Shown here one piece after another: positions 10,247 to 23,467 of a DNA stretch of 64,000 nucleotides. Origin of the DNA: Rheinheimera aquimaris. GTDB taxonomy: Bacteria; Pseudomonadota; Gammaproteobacteria; Enterobacterales; Alteromonadaceae. How positions within the stretch are numbered: position 1 is the first letter of the stretch; every line of letters starts with the position of its first letter. The notes beneath the pieces are model-generated. The model saw only the letters and a program-made list of their open reading frames with translations. It was not told the DNA's origin and made no database searches. The DNA lies in contig NZ_JAJAVQ010000002.1 of NCBI RefSeq assembly GCF_020531985.1, forward strand, positions 1 through 64,000, read 5' to 3'. Both the position numbers and the translations under genes were made by a program.

Positions 10247-11547
10247 GCTTGAGTGTAAGGGCGCTTGCTGCCCGTAGCTGTTTTGATGTGGTTGATCAGG
10301 GGATGTCACTGTCCGAGGTATTACCTAAGGCTCAGGCGTTACTTGATAACCCGCTGGATAAAGCGCTGCTGCAGGAAATCTGTTTTGGTGTTATGCGCTA
10401 CCTGCCTCAGCTGGAGGCCGTATGCAGCCAACTGATGGCTAAACCACTAATCAAGCAACTGCGGCCACTGCAGTTTTTGTTGTATGTCGGTATTTATCAG
10501 CTGAAGTTTATGCGCATTCCGGACCATGCGGCGATAAGTGAAACGGTAGAGGCTGCACGCGAGTTAAAAGGCCAGTCGTTAACCAAATTGATTAATGGCG
10601 TGCTGCGCAATGTGCAGCGCCAGCAAGAGCTGTTTAATTTCGAGGCCGCACCGGCCGCTGTTAAGTTCAATCACCCCGGTTGGCTCATCACCGCTTTGCA
10701 GCAGGCGTATCCTGAGCAGTGGCAGGCGATACTGGACGCCAACCAGCAAAAAGCCCCACTTTGGCTGCGGGTTAATGTCAGCAAAATCAGTGCCACCGAT
10801 TATGCCGCTGCATTAACCCGTGCCGGCATCGAATATAGCCGGCCACTGGCAGACCTGCCAGCAGCAATTAAATTAGCGCAAGCGCAGGATGTCACTAGCC
10901 TGCCGGGTTACAGCGATGGCTGGTTTTCAGTGCAGGATGCGGCAGCGCAATATGCTGCAACCCTGCTCGATGTGCAAAACGGCCAACAAATACTCGATGC
11001 CTGTTGCGCGCCGGGCGGTAAAACCTGTCATATTCTGGAACTGGCACCCGATGCCAGCGTAACAGCACTGGACAAAGACGCCAGACGTCTGATGCGGGTG
11101 CACGACAACCTGGCGCGGCTTGGCCTTACAGCCAAGGTGATTGCCGCCGACGCCAGCGAACCGACCACCTGGTGGCAAGGCCAGCTGTTTGACCGGATTC
11201 TGCTGGACGTCCCTTGCTCAGCCACCGGCGTAATACGCCGCCATCCGGATATCCGCTGGCTGCGCAAGAAGGCAGATATTCCAGCTCTTGCCGAACTGCA
11301 ACAGCGTATACTTCAGCAGTGCTGGGCGCTGCTGGCGCCGGGTGGTAGCCTGCTGTATGCAACCTGCAGTGTGCTACCGCAGGAAAACAGCATGCAGATT
11401 GAACAGTTCTTACAGCAAAAGAGTGATGCCAGTTTAGTCGCGCTGCCGCATCAGCCAGACAACGCGAACTACGGCTGGCAAATACTACCTGGCGAGCGCG
11501 ATGTGGACGGTTTTTTCTATGCCCGGCTGGTTAAACAGGTACGCTGA
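10243..11547 (+). CDS. rsmB: 16S rRNA (cytosine(967)-C(5))-methyltransferase RsmB
   Basis: SAM-dependent m5C methyltransferase acting on C967 of 16S rRNA. The 434-residue protein has an N-terminal NusB-like RNA-binding domain (about 1-140) and a Rossmann methyltransferase domain with the SAM motif ACCAPGGKT at 253-261. The two cysteines of the m5C mechanism are C325 (DVPCSATG) and C375 ([10 protein letters not shown]), the same numbers as in E. coli. It overlaps fmt by 4 bases. Confidence 0.97.
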   Translation: MSLSVRALAARSCFDVVDQGMSLSEVLPKAQALLDNPLDKALLQEICFGVMRYLPQLEAVCSQLMAKPLIKQLRPLQFLLYVGIYQLKFMRIPDHAAISETVEAARELKGQSLTKLINGVLRNVQRQQELFNFEAAPAAVKFNHPGWLITALQQAYPEQWQAILDANQQKAPLWLRVNVSKISATDYAAALTRAGIEYSRPLADLPAAIKLAQAQDVTSLPGYSDGWFSVQDAAAQYAATLLDVQNGQQILDACCAPGGKTCHILELAPDASVTALDKDARRLMRVHDNLARLGLTAKVIAADASEPTTWWQGQLFDRILLDVPCSATGVIRRHPDIRWLRKKADIPALAELQQRILQQCWALLAPGGSLLYATCSVLPQENSMQIEQFLQQKSDASLVALPHQPDNANYGWQILPGERDVDGFFYARLVKQVR

Positions 11548-11583
11548 CATTTATCAGCCTTAATAGCGAGATAGTGAGCAAGC

Positions 11584-12960
11584 ATGAAGATTATTATCTT
11601 AGGCGCAGGTCAGGTTGGTGCCACGCTGGCAGAAAACCTGGTGGGTGAGCAAAACGATATCACAGTAGTAGATATTAATATCGACAAGCTCCGGGCCTTG
11701 CAGGACAGGTTTGACTTACAGGTGGTGCATGGCCACAGCTCACACCCGGATATTTTAAAAAAAGCCGGTGCAGAAGACGCTGATATGATCGTCGCGGTAA
11801 CCAACAGCGACGAAGTAAATATTGTCGCTTGTCAGGTGGCATACAGTATTTTCAGTACTCCGCTTAAAATTGCCCGCATCCGCACGAACCAGTATCTGAA
11901 GTATAGAGACCAGCTGTTTCATAAAGACGATATGCCGGTTGACCACTTCATTGCCCCAGAGGCTTTGGTTACCAACTATATCCGCCGGCTGATTGACTAT
12001 CCGGGCGCTTTGCAGGTGGTAGAATTTGCTGGTGGCAAAGTCAGCCTGGTTGCAGTCAAAGCCTACTATGGTGGTTTATTGGTTGGCCACGCATTATCTG
12101 CGCTGAAAGAGCATATGCCGAATATCGAAACCCGGGTAGCGGCTATATACCGTCGCGGTCATGCGATAAAGCCGCTTGGCACCACTATTATTGAAGCCGA
12201 CGACGAAGTGTTTTTTGTCGCCGCCACTAAACATATCCGTGCGGTAATGAGTGAGCTGCAAAAGCTGGAGCGCAGCTACCGCCGCATTATGATTGCCGGA
12301 GGCGGTAATGTCGGCTTTGGCTTGGCCCGCGCGCTGGAAAAAACCCATAGCGTAAAATTGATAGAACGCGGTAAAGAACGCGCAGAGTTTTTATCCAGCT
12401 CGCTGGATAATACCGTGGTATATGTTGGTGATGCGTCAGATCCAGAGCTGCTGGAAGAAGAAAACATCGAACAGGTAGACGTGTTTATTGCGGTTACCAA
12501 CGATGATGAAGCCAATATTATGTCGGCTATGTTGGCTAAGCGGATGGGTGCGCAGAAAACCATGGTACTGATCAAGCGCGGTGCCTACGTTGATCTGCTG
12601 CAGGGCGGCGAAGTTGACATCGCGGTGTCGCCGCAACAGGCGACTATCTCGGCGCTGCTAACGCATATCCGCCGCGGTGATATCGTGAATGTGTACTCGC
12701 TGCGCCGCGGCGCCGCTGAAGCCATAGAAGCCATTGCGCATGGAGACAGCAGTACCAGCAAAGTCGTGGGAAAACCGATTGGCGCGATCAAGTTGCCACC
12801 GGGTACCACTATCGGCGCCATAGTGCGCGGCGATGAAGTATTAATTGCCCACGACAGTACGGTAATCGAGACAGACGATCACGTTATCCTGTTTATGGTG
12901 GATAAGAAACACATCATTGAAGTGGAAAAACTGTTCCAGGTCAGTGCAATCTTTATCTGA
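11584..12960 (+). CDS. trkA: Trk potassium uptake system regulatory protein TrkA
   Basis: Cytosolic NAD(H)-binding subunit that gates the TrkH potassium channel. The 458 residues contain two RCK modules, each with a Rossmann dinucleotide motif ([15 protein letters not shown] near residue 4 and [15 protein letters not shown] near 238) followed by a TrkA-C domain. It is the last gene of the def operon, 36 bases after rsmB. Its partner trkH lies next door in the opposite, convergent direction. Confidence 0.97.
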   Translation: MKIIILGAGQVGATLAENLVGEQNDITVVDINIDKLRALQDRFDLQVVHGHSSHPDILKKAGAEDADMIVAVTNSDEVNIVACQVAYSIFSTPLKIARIRTNQYLKYRDQLFHKDDMPVDHFIAPEALVTNYIRRLIDYPGALQVVEFAGGKVSLVAVKAYYGGLLVGHALSALKEHMPNIETRVAAIYRRGHAIKPLGTTIIEADDEVFFVAATKHIRAVMSELQKLERSYRRIMIAGGGNVGFGLARALEKTHSVKLIERGKERAEFLSSSLDNTVVYVGDASDPELLEEENIEQVDVFIAVTNDDEANIMSAMLAKRMGAQKTMVLIKRGAYVDLLQGGEVDIAVSPQQATISALLTHIRRGDIVNVYSLRRGAAEAIEAIAHGDSSTSKVVGKPIGAIKLPPGTTIGAIVRGDEVLIAHDSTVIETDDHVILFMVDKKHIIEVEKLFQVSAIFI

Positions 12961-12964
12961 CACT

Positions 12965-12987
12965 TGATGCCGGCCCCGCCGGCGTCA
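12965..12987. terminator. GC-rich hairpin between convergent trkA and trkH
   Basis: A 10-bp stem TGATGCCGGC/GCCGGCGTCA (one G-T pair) with a CCC loop begins 5 bases after the trkA stop and includes the trkH stop codon. The T content after it is low, so it could be a bidirectional terminator or an mRNA stabiliser. Confidence 0.6.
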
Positions 12988-14436
12988 GTCTTTCCAGAAT
13001 GCCGGGGTGAAAAGCACCAGCAGTGTGAACACCTCAAGCCGGCCAAACACCATGGCAACAATCAGCAACCATTTGCTGCTATCAGGGATAGCGCCGAAAT
13101 TCGCTGCCACTTCGCCAAGGCCGGGGCCTAAGTTATTTAAACAGGCGGCCGTGGCGGTAAAGGCGGTAATATTGTCCAGACCGGTCATCAGCAGTAGCAA
13201 CATAATGACGACAAACACCAGCGCATAAGCTGCAAAAAATCCCCATACCGCCTCAACAATGCGATCTGCCACTGGCCGTCGGCCCAGTTTAATGGCGTAC
13301 ACCGCCCGGGGGTGAATAAGCCGGTTCAGCTCACGGATCCCCTGTAAAAACAGCAGTAACACCCGCACTACTTTTAACCCTCCGCCGGTAGAACCGGCGC
13401 AACCACCAATAAAGCTGGAAAAAATCAGCAATATCGGTAAAAACAAGGGCCAGGCGGCAAAACCGTCGGTAGCAAACCCTGCGGTGGTCGATATCGATAC
13501 CGCCTGAAATGCAGCATGGTTCAGGGCTTCGGCGCTACTGCTGTAGACATTGGTATACAGCAATACGGCAAAACAAATCAGCACCAGCGCGGCCTGTATC
13601 AGTAGAAACGCTTTAAATTCAGGGTCGCGAAAATAGGTGCTGACACTTTTGCCACGGATAGCAGCAAAATGCAGTGGAAAATTCACCGCGCCTAATAACA
13701 AAAACAAGATACAGATAGCGTTGATCAACGGGCTTTGAAAATGACCAATACTGGCATCGTATGTAGAAAAACCACCTATAGCTACAGTAGAAAACGCATG
13801 GCATATCGCATCGAACCAGTCCATGCCTGCCAGATAAAATGACAAAGCGCAGGACAGCGTTAATGCCAGATAGATATACCACAAATGCTTTGCTGTATCG
13901 GCTATGCGCGGTGTCATCTTGTTATCTTTTACCGGGCCCGGTGTTTCGGCACGGTACAGCTGCATGCCCCCTACACCCAGCATCGGCAAAATGGCAACGG
14001 CCAGTACGATGATCCCCATACCGCCAAGCCATTGCAGCTGCTGACGGTAATACAGAATGGCTTTTGGCAGAAACTCAATGCCCGTCAGCACTGTAGCCCC
14101 GGTCGTTGTCAGGCCGGAAAAGGCTTCAAACATCGCACTGGCAAGATTCAGGTGCGGATTGCTGGCCAGCATAAACGGAATAGCCCCTACCGCCCCCAGT
14201 ACTATCCAGAACAAGACGACAATTAAAAAGCCGTCCCGAACTTTCAGCTCTTCTTTATATTGCCGGTTTGGATACCAGATCAGAAAGCCGATAACCACGC
14301 ACAGCACAAAAGACAGAATAAAGGGTACGCCGGCACCATCCTTATACCAATAAGCTACAAATGCCGGCGGCACCATGCTAATGCTGAAAATCGCAATCAG
14401 CAGCCCCAGGATCCGGATTATCGAGCGGTATTGCAT
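12985..14436 (-). CDS. trkH: Trk potassium transporter membrane subunit TrkH
   Basis: The 483-residue potassium-conducting subunit of Trk, with about ten hydrophobic segments forming four M1-pore-M2 repeats in the inner membrane. Filter-like segments are visible, for example FSGLTTTGATVLTG, STVAIGGFSTYDAS, VSISTTAGFATDGF and AACLNNLGPGLGEV. It works with TrkA, encoded convergently. It begins 22 bases downstream of the pepQ stop on the same strand, so slt-pepQ-trkH may be read together in part. Confidence 0.96.
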   Translation of the reverse strand: MQYRSIIRILGLLIAIFSISMVPPAFVAYWYKDGAGVPFILSFVLCVVIGFLIWYPNRQYKEELKVRDGFLIVVLFWIVLGAVGAIPFMLASNPHLNLASAMFEAFSGLTTTGATVLTGIEFLPKAILYYRQQLQWLGGMGIIVLAVAILPMLGVGGMQLYRAETPGPVKDNKMTPRIADTAKHLWYIYLALTLSCALSFYLAGMDWFDAICHAFSTVAIGGFSTYDASIGHFQSPLINAICILFLLLGAVNFPLHFAAIRGKSVSTYFRDPEFKAFLLIQAALVLICFAVLLYTNVYSSSAEALNHAAFQAVSISTTAGFATDGFAAWPLFLPILLIFSSFIGGCAGSTGGGLKVVRVLLLFLQGIRELNRLIHPRAVYAIKLGRRPVADRIVEAVWGFFAAYALVFVVIMLLLLMTGLDNITAFTATAACLNNLGPGLGEVAANFGAIPDSSKWLLIVAMVFGRLEVFTLLVLFTPAFWKD

Positions 14437-14458
14437 ACCCTGTTGGCGTCCTTAGGTG

Positions 14459-15829
<1,371 letters not shown>

Positions 15830-17743
15830 TTAATCCACCACGACCCCAATCTGCATTGTCGTCAGTGGTTTAAATACGTCTGTAGGGGTATTCAGCCGGA
15901 TATTATAGATCTGATAATACGCCATTACCGCTTTCACATAGTCACGCGTTTCACGGTAAGGAATCGTCTCAACCCAAACATCAGCCGGCATGGCATAATC
16001 TTTTGGCACCCACTGCTTAACCCGGCTGTAACCGGCATTGTAGGCTGCTGTAGCCATGAGTAAATTACCGTCGTTGCGTTTCATCAGGTAATTTAAATAA
16101 TCGGTACCATAATCGATATTCAGTGCCGGGTTATTCAGCTGCGACAATTGCACCGGTTTTTTTGCAATCTGCCGTGCGGTAGCGGGCATTAGCTGCATTA
16201 AGCCACGCGCACCCACGGGTGATGCAGCATCGGCCATAAAAGAGCTTTCCCGCCGGGCTATCGCCATCGCCCAACCCGATTCAATCTCAGCCTTGGCAGC
16301 TGACTGACTGATTTCATCCTGAAATGCCAGCGGAAAGCGCAGTTCTACATCGTCCCAGTAGCCGACATCGGCCAGTGAAAAAATGGCGCGCTCATACCAG
16401 CGCAGTTGATACGCCAGTTTGGCAGATACCAGCTTTTGTTGTTCATCCGAGCTGTCCTGCAGGTAATTCCATTCACGGCGGGCCTCAGTTAACCGGCCAA
16501 GCGCCAGCCATTCCTGCGCCCGGCGTACGGCGGGATGTTGTTGCAAGCCGGCCAGTTCCTGCTCCGATACGGTCACAGGCGCATGGGCCAGACTGGGTGG
16601 CAGCCCCAACCGGGCAGCAGCCATAAAGCCATAAAAATGCCGTTGCAGTGCCAGCTGCTGAAAAATCGGCGTAGCTTTATCATCCTGCCCCTGCTGCTGA
16701 TACGCCCGAGCCAGCCAGTATTGCCAGCTGGCATCTTTAGCAATATCAGCCGGCAATGCTGTAATCACCTTTTCAACCTCAGGCCAGTCAAGCTGCGCCA
16801 GCGCATGGCTTACCTGCCAGTGCGCCAGCGTACTGTCAATCAGCTCGGGCGGTAATTCATCAAACCACTGCGCAGCGCGGTCATCCCCTTTACTGGCAAG
16901 CGCTATAGCAAACTGGCGCTGTACATCAAGCCGCTGGCCTGCGCTAAAATAGGGGTCGTTGACAAACTTCTGCCATACCCGCAGGGCCTGATCCGGGTGT
17001 CGCCAGATCAGGCGCTTCATGCCGTAGGCAGCAATGTCGCGCTCCTGTACTGTTTTCAGCGCAAAGAACTTGCTGTTGGCAATAACCGCAGGATTACGCC
17101 GGGTTTGCTGATACATATCCGCCAGATACTGCTGAGCCGCCGGCAGTTGCGTTTTTAGATAGGGGATAAGGCTGGCATCCCCGCCCTCTGCAGACAGTAT
17201 CAGCCGTTGCCATACCAGCTCTGGTGTCTGCTGGCCGGCTTTACGCCAGGCACTGAACAAGGGGTCGCAAGCTTTAGGCTGCGACTTACCCACCACCCAC
17301 AAACGGCTGACATCGAGCCAAAGTGCAGCTGCATCAGCGTTCTTCTCTGCCAGTTTAAACCGCAGCGCCAGACACTCCAGCTCAGCATCCTTAGAGCCTT
17401 TGTAATTGGCCAGATATAACTGGCTTTTGCCGCGGCGGGCTAAATCCAGTAACCAGGGTTTACGCAGCGGCCAATCCATCGGGGTGCCGGTATGCTGCTG
17501 CAAAAAGGCACTGATACGCTCATCGGCTGTCAGAAACTGTTGCAGCCGGCGCTGCTCAAGATAGGGCTGCAACGGATAGTCAGCAAACTTTTTCAGCACC
17601 TTTTGTGCCTGTTCGTACTTTAAACTGCCAATCTGGCGCTCGGCCTGCAGAAATTCGTTCCGTAACGCTGCCTCAGAAGACACCGACGCCGCAGACAGCG
17701 GCGCCAAAAGCAGGTTAGCCAGCATAAAAACAATACGTTTCAC
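15830..17743 (-). CDS. slt: Soluble-type lytic murein transglycosylase Slt
   Basis: Periplasmic lytic transglycosylase that cleaves peptidoglycan to 1,6-anhydroMurNAc products. With GTG 17743 as start it has 637 residues beginning with a signal peptide (MKRIVFMLANLLLAPLSAAS); GGGG lies upstream, while an ATG further upstream would bury the signal. The middle is the superhelical U/L domain rich in short helices, and the C-terminal GEWL domain carries catalytic Glu499 (ARRESSF), GARGLMQLMPATA and AAYNAGYSRV. Length and layout fit Slt70. It is divergent from fadB. Confidence 0.93.
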   Translation of the reverse strand: MKRIVFMLANLLLAPLSAASVSSEAALRNEFLQAERQIGSLKYEQAQKVLKKFADYPLQPYLEQRRLQQFLTADERISAFLQQHTGTPMDWPLRKPWLLDLARRGKSQLYLANYKGSKDAELECLALRFKLAEKNADAAALWLDVSRLWVVGKSQPKACDPLFSAWRKAGQQTPELVWQRLILSAEGGDASLIPYLKTQLPAAQQYLADMYQQTRRNPAVIANSKFFALKTVQERDIAAYGMKRLIWRHPDQALRVWQKFVNDPYFSAGQRLDVQRQFAIALASKGDDRAAQWFDELPPELIDSTLAHWQVSHALAQLDWPEVEKVITALPADIAKDASWQYWLARAYQQQGQDDKATPIFQQLALQRHFYGFMAAARLGLPPSLAHAPVTVSEQELAGLQQHPAVRRAQEWLALGRLTEARREWNYLQDSSDEQQKLVSAKLAYQLRWYERAIFSLADVGYWDDVELRFPLAFQDEISQSAAKAEIESGWAMAIARRESSFMADAASPVGARGLMQLMPATARQIAKKPVQLSQLNNPALNIDYGTDYLNYLMKRNDGNLLMATAAYNAGYSRVKQWVPKDYAMPADVWVETIPYRETRDYVKAVMAYYQIYNIRLNTPTDVFKPLTTMQIGVVVD

Positions 17744-17878
17744 GACGATAACCCCGACAAAAATTCTAAACTGAAAGAAATACCACCTATAGTTACTGCT
17801 GATTACCGCGGCCAATTCAAACACGCGTTTAAATAACGGTTGAATTTTTTACTGATCCGCGACACACTGACTGTGACA

Positions 17879-17895
17879 ACCTCATCGTACCAGTT
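17879..17895 (-). promoter_or_regulatory. Candidate FadR operator upstream of fadBA
   Basis: Read on the minus strand the 17-mer is AACTGGTACGATGAGGT. Against the E. coli fadB FadR site as I remember it (ATCTGGTACGACCAGAT), 13 of 17 positions agree, including the whole CTGGTACGA half. It lies 39 bases before the fadB start, a fit place for repression in the absence of fatty acids. PsrA or another regulator could use it instead, and fadR is not in this window. Confidence 0.45.
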
Positions 17896-17933
17896 GCGAA
17901 CAACCCTAACATACGCGACCAAGGAGCACCGTT

Positions 17934-21267
<3,334 letters not shown>

Positions 21268-21313
21268 TTTGAGCGGCCGTAAGCTGGTAGCAAGTAACAC
21301 AATCGCATAAAAT

Positions 21314-21339
21314 AAGGGCCGCTTTTTTCGGCCCTTTTT
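21314..21339 (+). terminator. Rho-independent terminator of fadBA
   Basis: An 8-bp stem AAGGGCCG/CGGCCCTT with a CTTTTTT loop is followed by a T-run. It starts 46 bases after the fadA stop. Confidence 0.85.
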
Positions 21340-21340
21340 A

Positions 21341-21470
21341 TTGCTTTAGACGAAGCAGCAATCTATAACCCTGAAGCTTGCAACCCCGATCCCGCAGCCA
21401 CAGAGTGTCTGGGGATTTGCGCCAGCAAAGCCGAGTTGCTGTGACGAGGACAGCGGGTGTTACAAGCTTC
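21341..21470. repeat. Structured inverted-repeat element, likely intergenic repeat
   Basis: The 294-base gap between fadA and tusA holds, after the terminator, a nested inverted repeat. Arms GAAGCTTGCAACCCCG (21373-21388) and CGGGTGTTACAAGCTTC (21454-21470) pair with one mismatch and one extra base. An inner hairpin CAGCAA/TTGCTG (21423-21441) lies within, and a small GCTT/AAGC hairpin precedes it (21343-21356). A related fragment AGCTTGTAACCCC occurs at 27439-27451. A 61-codon open frame on the minus strand covers it but has no ribosome binding site I can support. It looks like a member of a dispersed repeat family; copy number cannot be judged from this window. From 21471 to 21561 I see nothing else. 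Confidence 0.5.
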
Positions 21471-21561
21471 GCCGGGCCAGCAGTCTCTGGCTGCGTTGTC
21501 AGTGTTTTAATTTCAGTGTCCACTTAGTGGTGCTTGAACGTACAGTTTTACCGGAGTATAA

Positions 21562-21810
21562 ATGGAAGATATTTTTAACAGCGCAGATCAAACACTGGAC
21601 GCTTTAGGCTTGCGCTGCCCCGAGCCGGTAATGATGGTACGACTGCAAATGCGCAAAATGCAGGTAGGCGAAACCCTGCTGATTATCGCCGACGACCCGG
21701 CCACCACCCGTGATATCCCCGCTTTTTGCCGGTTTATGGAGCATGAGTTAGTGGACAGTGATACGACAGAGTTGCCGTATCGATATGTAGTGAAAAAGGT
21801 TAGTGGCTAA
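21562..21810 (+). CDS. tusA: TusA/SirA-family sulfurtransferase
   Basis: An 82-residue protein of the TusA family, which carries persulfide sulfur on a conserved cysteine, in E. coli for 2-thiouridine formation in tRNA. The signature [13 protein letters not shown] (Cys at about 20, followed by PxP) is complete, and the ferredoxin-like fold length is right. Several paralogous families share this motif, so the precise acceptor is uncertain. The gene stands alone after the repeat element; its end overlaps the convergent transglycosylase gene by 11 bases. Confidence 0.87.
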   Translation: MEDIFNSADQTLDALGLRCPEPVMMVRLQMRKMQVGETLLIIADDPATTRDIPAFCRFMEHELVDSDTTELPYRYVVKKVSG

Positions 21811-22438
21811 ACTTTTCGGACTTGCGATGCCCAACACTCGCAAGTTTATCCTCAATATATTTAACTCGATTCATATGTTTTGACATCCAAGCTGTGCTTT
21901 GCAAACTAGGCTCTGGATACTTCAACCTTGAGACTATAGAAATCTTGTCTGCTTCTGAAGCTAGCTTCAAGTTGCCGCCAACAACTAACGTCAATCCCGT
22001 TAGCCCATTCAGCCCCTGCCCATAATGCGCTATTGAAAGATAAGCGGTTGCTATATCTAGCTTAGTTCTTTTCCTGGATAGCATCATAGCAACGACCTGC
22101 TCTCTCAGTTTCCGTTTTAAAGACCTCTCATAATCTTCAGTGGCTACTCGGACAAACTGTTGCTCAATTGTGCTAGCACCTTGAATTTTCCCTCTCGATA
22201 ATTTGACAAATATAGCTCTCGCTACCCCGATTGGGTCAACACCAAAATGTTGGAAATATCGATGGTCTTCAGCAGCAACGAGATAAGGAACATAGCTGTC
22301 TAGCGAACTATTACTTATTGTATCGACTTTATCTAAGCAGATTCTTATACGGCTTCTTACGTCCATTATATTCAGGACGAAAAAGACGACTAAGACCAAC
22401 TGTAGAGGTAATACCAAGAAAAATAGTAGTTGCTTCAA
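21800..22438 (-). CDS. Stand-alone GT51 peptidoglycan transglycosylase domain protein
   Basis: A 212-residue protein with one N-terminal membrane segment (about 4-24) and a glycosyltransferase family 51 domain, the enzyme class that polymerises lipid II into glycan strands. Motif 1 is [14 protein letters not shown] with the catalytic Glu, motif 2 is [11 protein letters not shown], and the later SKDEILEhYLN-type motif reads [11 protein letters not shown], so the usual Glu there is Asp. There is no transpeptidase domain. It resembles MtgA but is shorter and sits in a different context. It overlaps the next gene upstream (22435) by 4 bases. The region is visibly AT-richer than its neighbours (22 of 60 bases are G or C in line 22021-22080), suggesting transfer. 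Confidence 0.8.
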   Translation of the reverse strand: MKQLLFFLVLPLQLVLVVFFVLNIMDVRSRIRICLDKVDTISNSSLDSYVPYLVAAEDHRYFQHFGVDPIGVARAIFVKLSRGKIQGASTIEQQFVRVATEDYERSLKRKLREQVVAMMLSRKRTKLDIATAYLSIAHYGQGLNGLTGLTLVVGGNLKLASEADKISIVSRLKYPEPSLQSTAWMSKHMNRVKYIEDKLASVGHRKSEKFSH

Positions 22439-22929
22439 AAAGGCGCCCTTTGAATCAATACGCGCCCATCTTGATCGGCAACCATGGATTTAAAAGTGCC
22501 TGCGAGCTCAGTTTTTGTCGTTGCAACAACATCATAGAAGTTTGTAGATTGCCTACCATGTCCATCTTCAACTACATGCAAAAATATACGGTCTTTACTT
22601 AAATAGTTCTTCTCTAATGAACCATTTATGATTGCTCTTGTTCTCGATTTGCCGATAAATTCGCGTTCACCAGTGGAAGAGTTTTCGTAGATCTTTTCTG
22701 CACTCCCCTTAATGCAGCCCCCCTCTCTCCAGATTACTAAAACATAACGAAGAATCATCCCCTTATAAGGGTTGTAAGCTGAACTCTCTGTAGTCATCTG
22801 CAAATACCATTTTCCTGTAATGTCAAATGGCGGAAATACCCTTTCCCTAAACAGAAAGAAAAGAAACGTCAGTACGACACCTCCAAGCAATGTGACAGCT
22901 AAATCGGCCCAGAAAGTCTCAAAATTCAT
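22435..22929 (-). CDS. Membrane-anchored protein of unknown function
   Basis: I do not recognise this 164-residue protein. It has one N-terminal membrane helix (about 9-27, LAVTLLGGVVLTFLFFLFR) and then a domain beginning DITGKWYLQM that reads as beta-rich (alternating strands such as MILRYVLVIWREGG, RTRAIINGSLEKNYL and ELAGTFKSMVA). The G-K-W start and the final GTFKS strand recall small lipocalin-like barrels, but that is only an impression. Its stop overlaps the transglycosylase start by 4 bases, and its start overlaps the end of the Excalibur gene by 11 bases, so the three genes form one tight operon. Confidence 0.65.
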   Translation of the reverse strand: MNFETFWADLAVTLLGGVVLTFLFFLFRERVFPPFDITGKWYLQMTTESSAYNPYKGMILRYVLVIWREGGCIKGSAEKIYENSSTGEREFIGKSRTRAIINGSLEKNYLSKDRIFLHVVEDGHGRQSTNFYDVVATTKTELAGTFKSMVADQDGRVLIQRAPF

Positions 22930-23278
22930 TTATTCTCCACGTCTTAATGGTAGCTGATGCTTCTACAAACATATAAGCCACCGAAAATCTCGAATCATTC
23001 TCACAAGGTATACCATCTCTATCACCATCCATCTTGGTGTTAGGGCAATTCCGTAGAAAAAATTCTGCTTCAGCTCGAGATGTCATCTGGCTACAGTGCT
23101 GACGCCCATCACACTGAAAGTTCGGTTGCCTTGAGACGTTACGGGCTGCTTGCCCTTGCTCAGAATAATCCGGCAGTACAGATTCAGCTGGTTGAGAGTA
23201 AGGTTGTGGGGTGTTTTGCTTCTGGTAGTAATTCCAGGCACCTAAAGCTACTAAGGCAATTAATAAGAGTTTTTTCAT
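22919..23278 (-). CDS. Excalibur calcium-binding domain protein
   Basis: A 119-residue envelope protein: an N-terminal hydrophobic segment (about 4-15), a polar Pro/Gln/Ser linker, and an Excalibur domain at about 54-95 with FQCDGRQHCSQM and the calcium loop DGDRDGIPCE. In the homologues I recall the domain reads MTSC...CE..WC; here the Cys after MTS is Arg and the tail after CEN is unrelated (DSRFSVAYMF). Both expected cysteines are thus missing, as if a disulfide had been lost. The tail overlaps the next gene by 11 bases. First gene of the AT-rich cassette. Confidence 0.75.
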   Translation of the reverse strand: MKKLLLIALVALGAWNYYQKQNTPQPYSQPAESVLPDYSEQGQAARNVSRQPNFQCDGRQHCSQMTSRAEAEFFLRNCPNTKMDGDRDGIPCENDSRFSVAYMFVEASATIKTWRINEF

Positions 23279-23467
23279 CGCGGTACATCCCTGCGCATCA
23301 ATACAGTTCGCTTTCCCTGTGAATTAAAGTAAAGCAATGAATTCGGTACAGCAATCTTTTTAACTAATGGAGAGCTGATAATTCTCGAATATTGCTTTGA
23401 AATTAACTGTACATCACCTATTAAAAACTATGGCAAAATGCCGTTTTTAGCTTGTTGCGGAGCCGTT

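Noticed and set aside
12094-12821. Long minus-strand open frames inside trkA
   Set aside because: They lie entirely within a clear trkA gene, have no ribosome binding sites and no family resemblance; they are frame shadows.
21373-21470. Integron attC site
   Set aside because: The size and inverted arms suit attC, but the required RYYYAAC and GTTRRRY core sites do not fit (GTTACAA), and there is no integrase or cassette array.
21338-21523. A 61-codon minus-strand open frame in the fadA-tusA gap
   Set aside because: It coincides with the inverted-repeat element and has no supportable ribosome binding site or recognisable domain; better explained as repeat structure.
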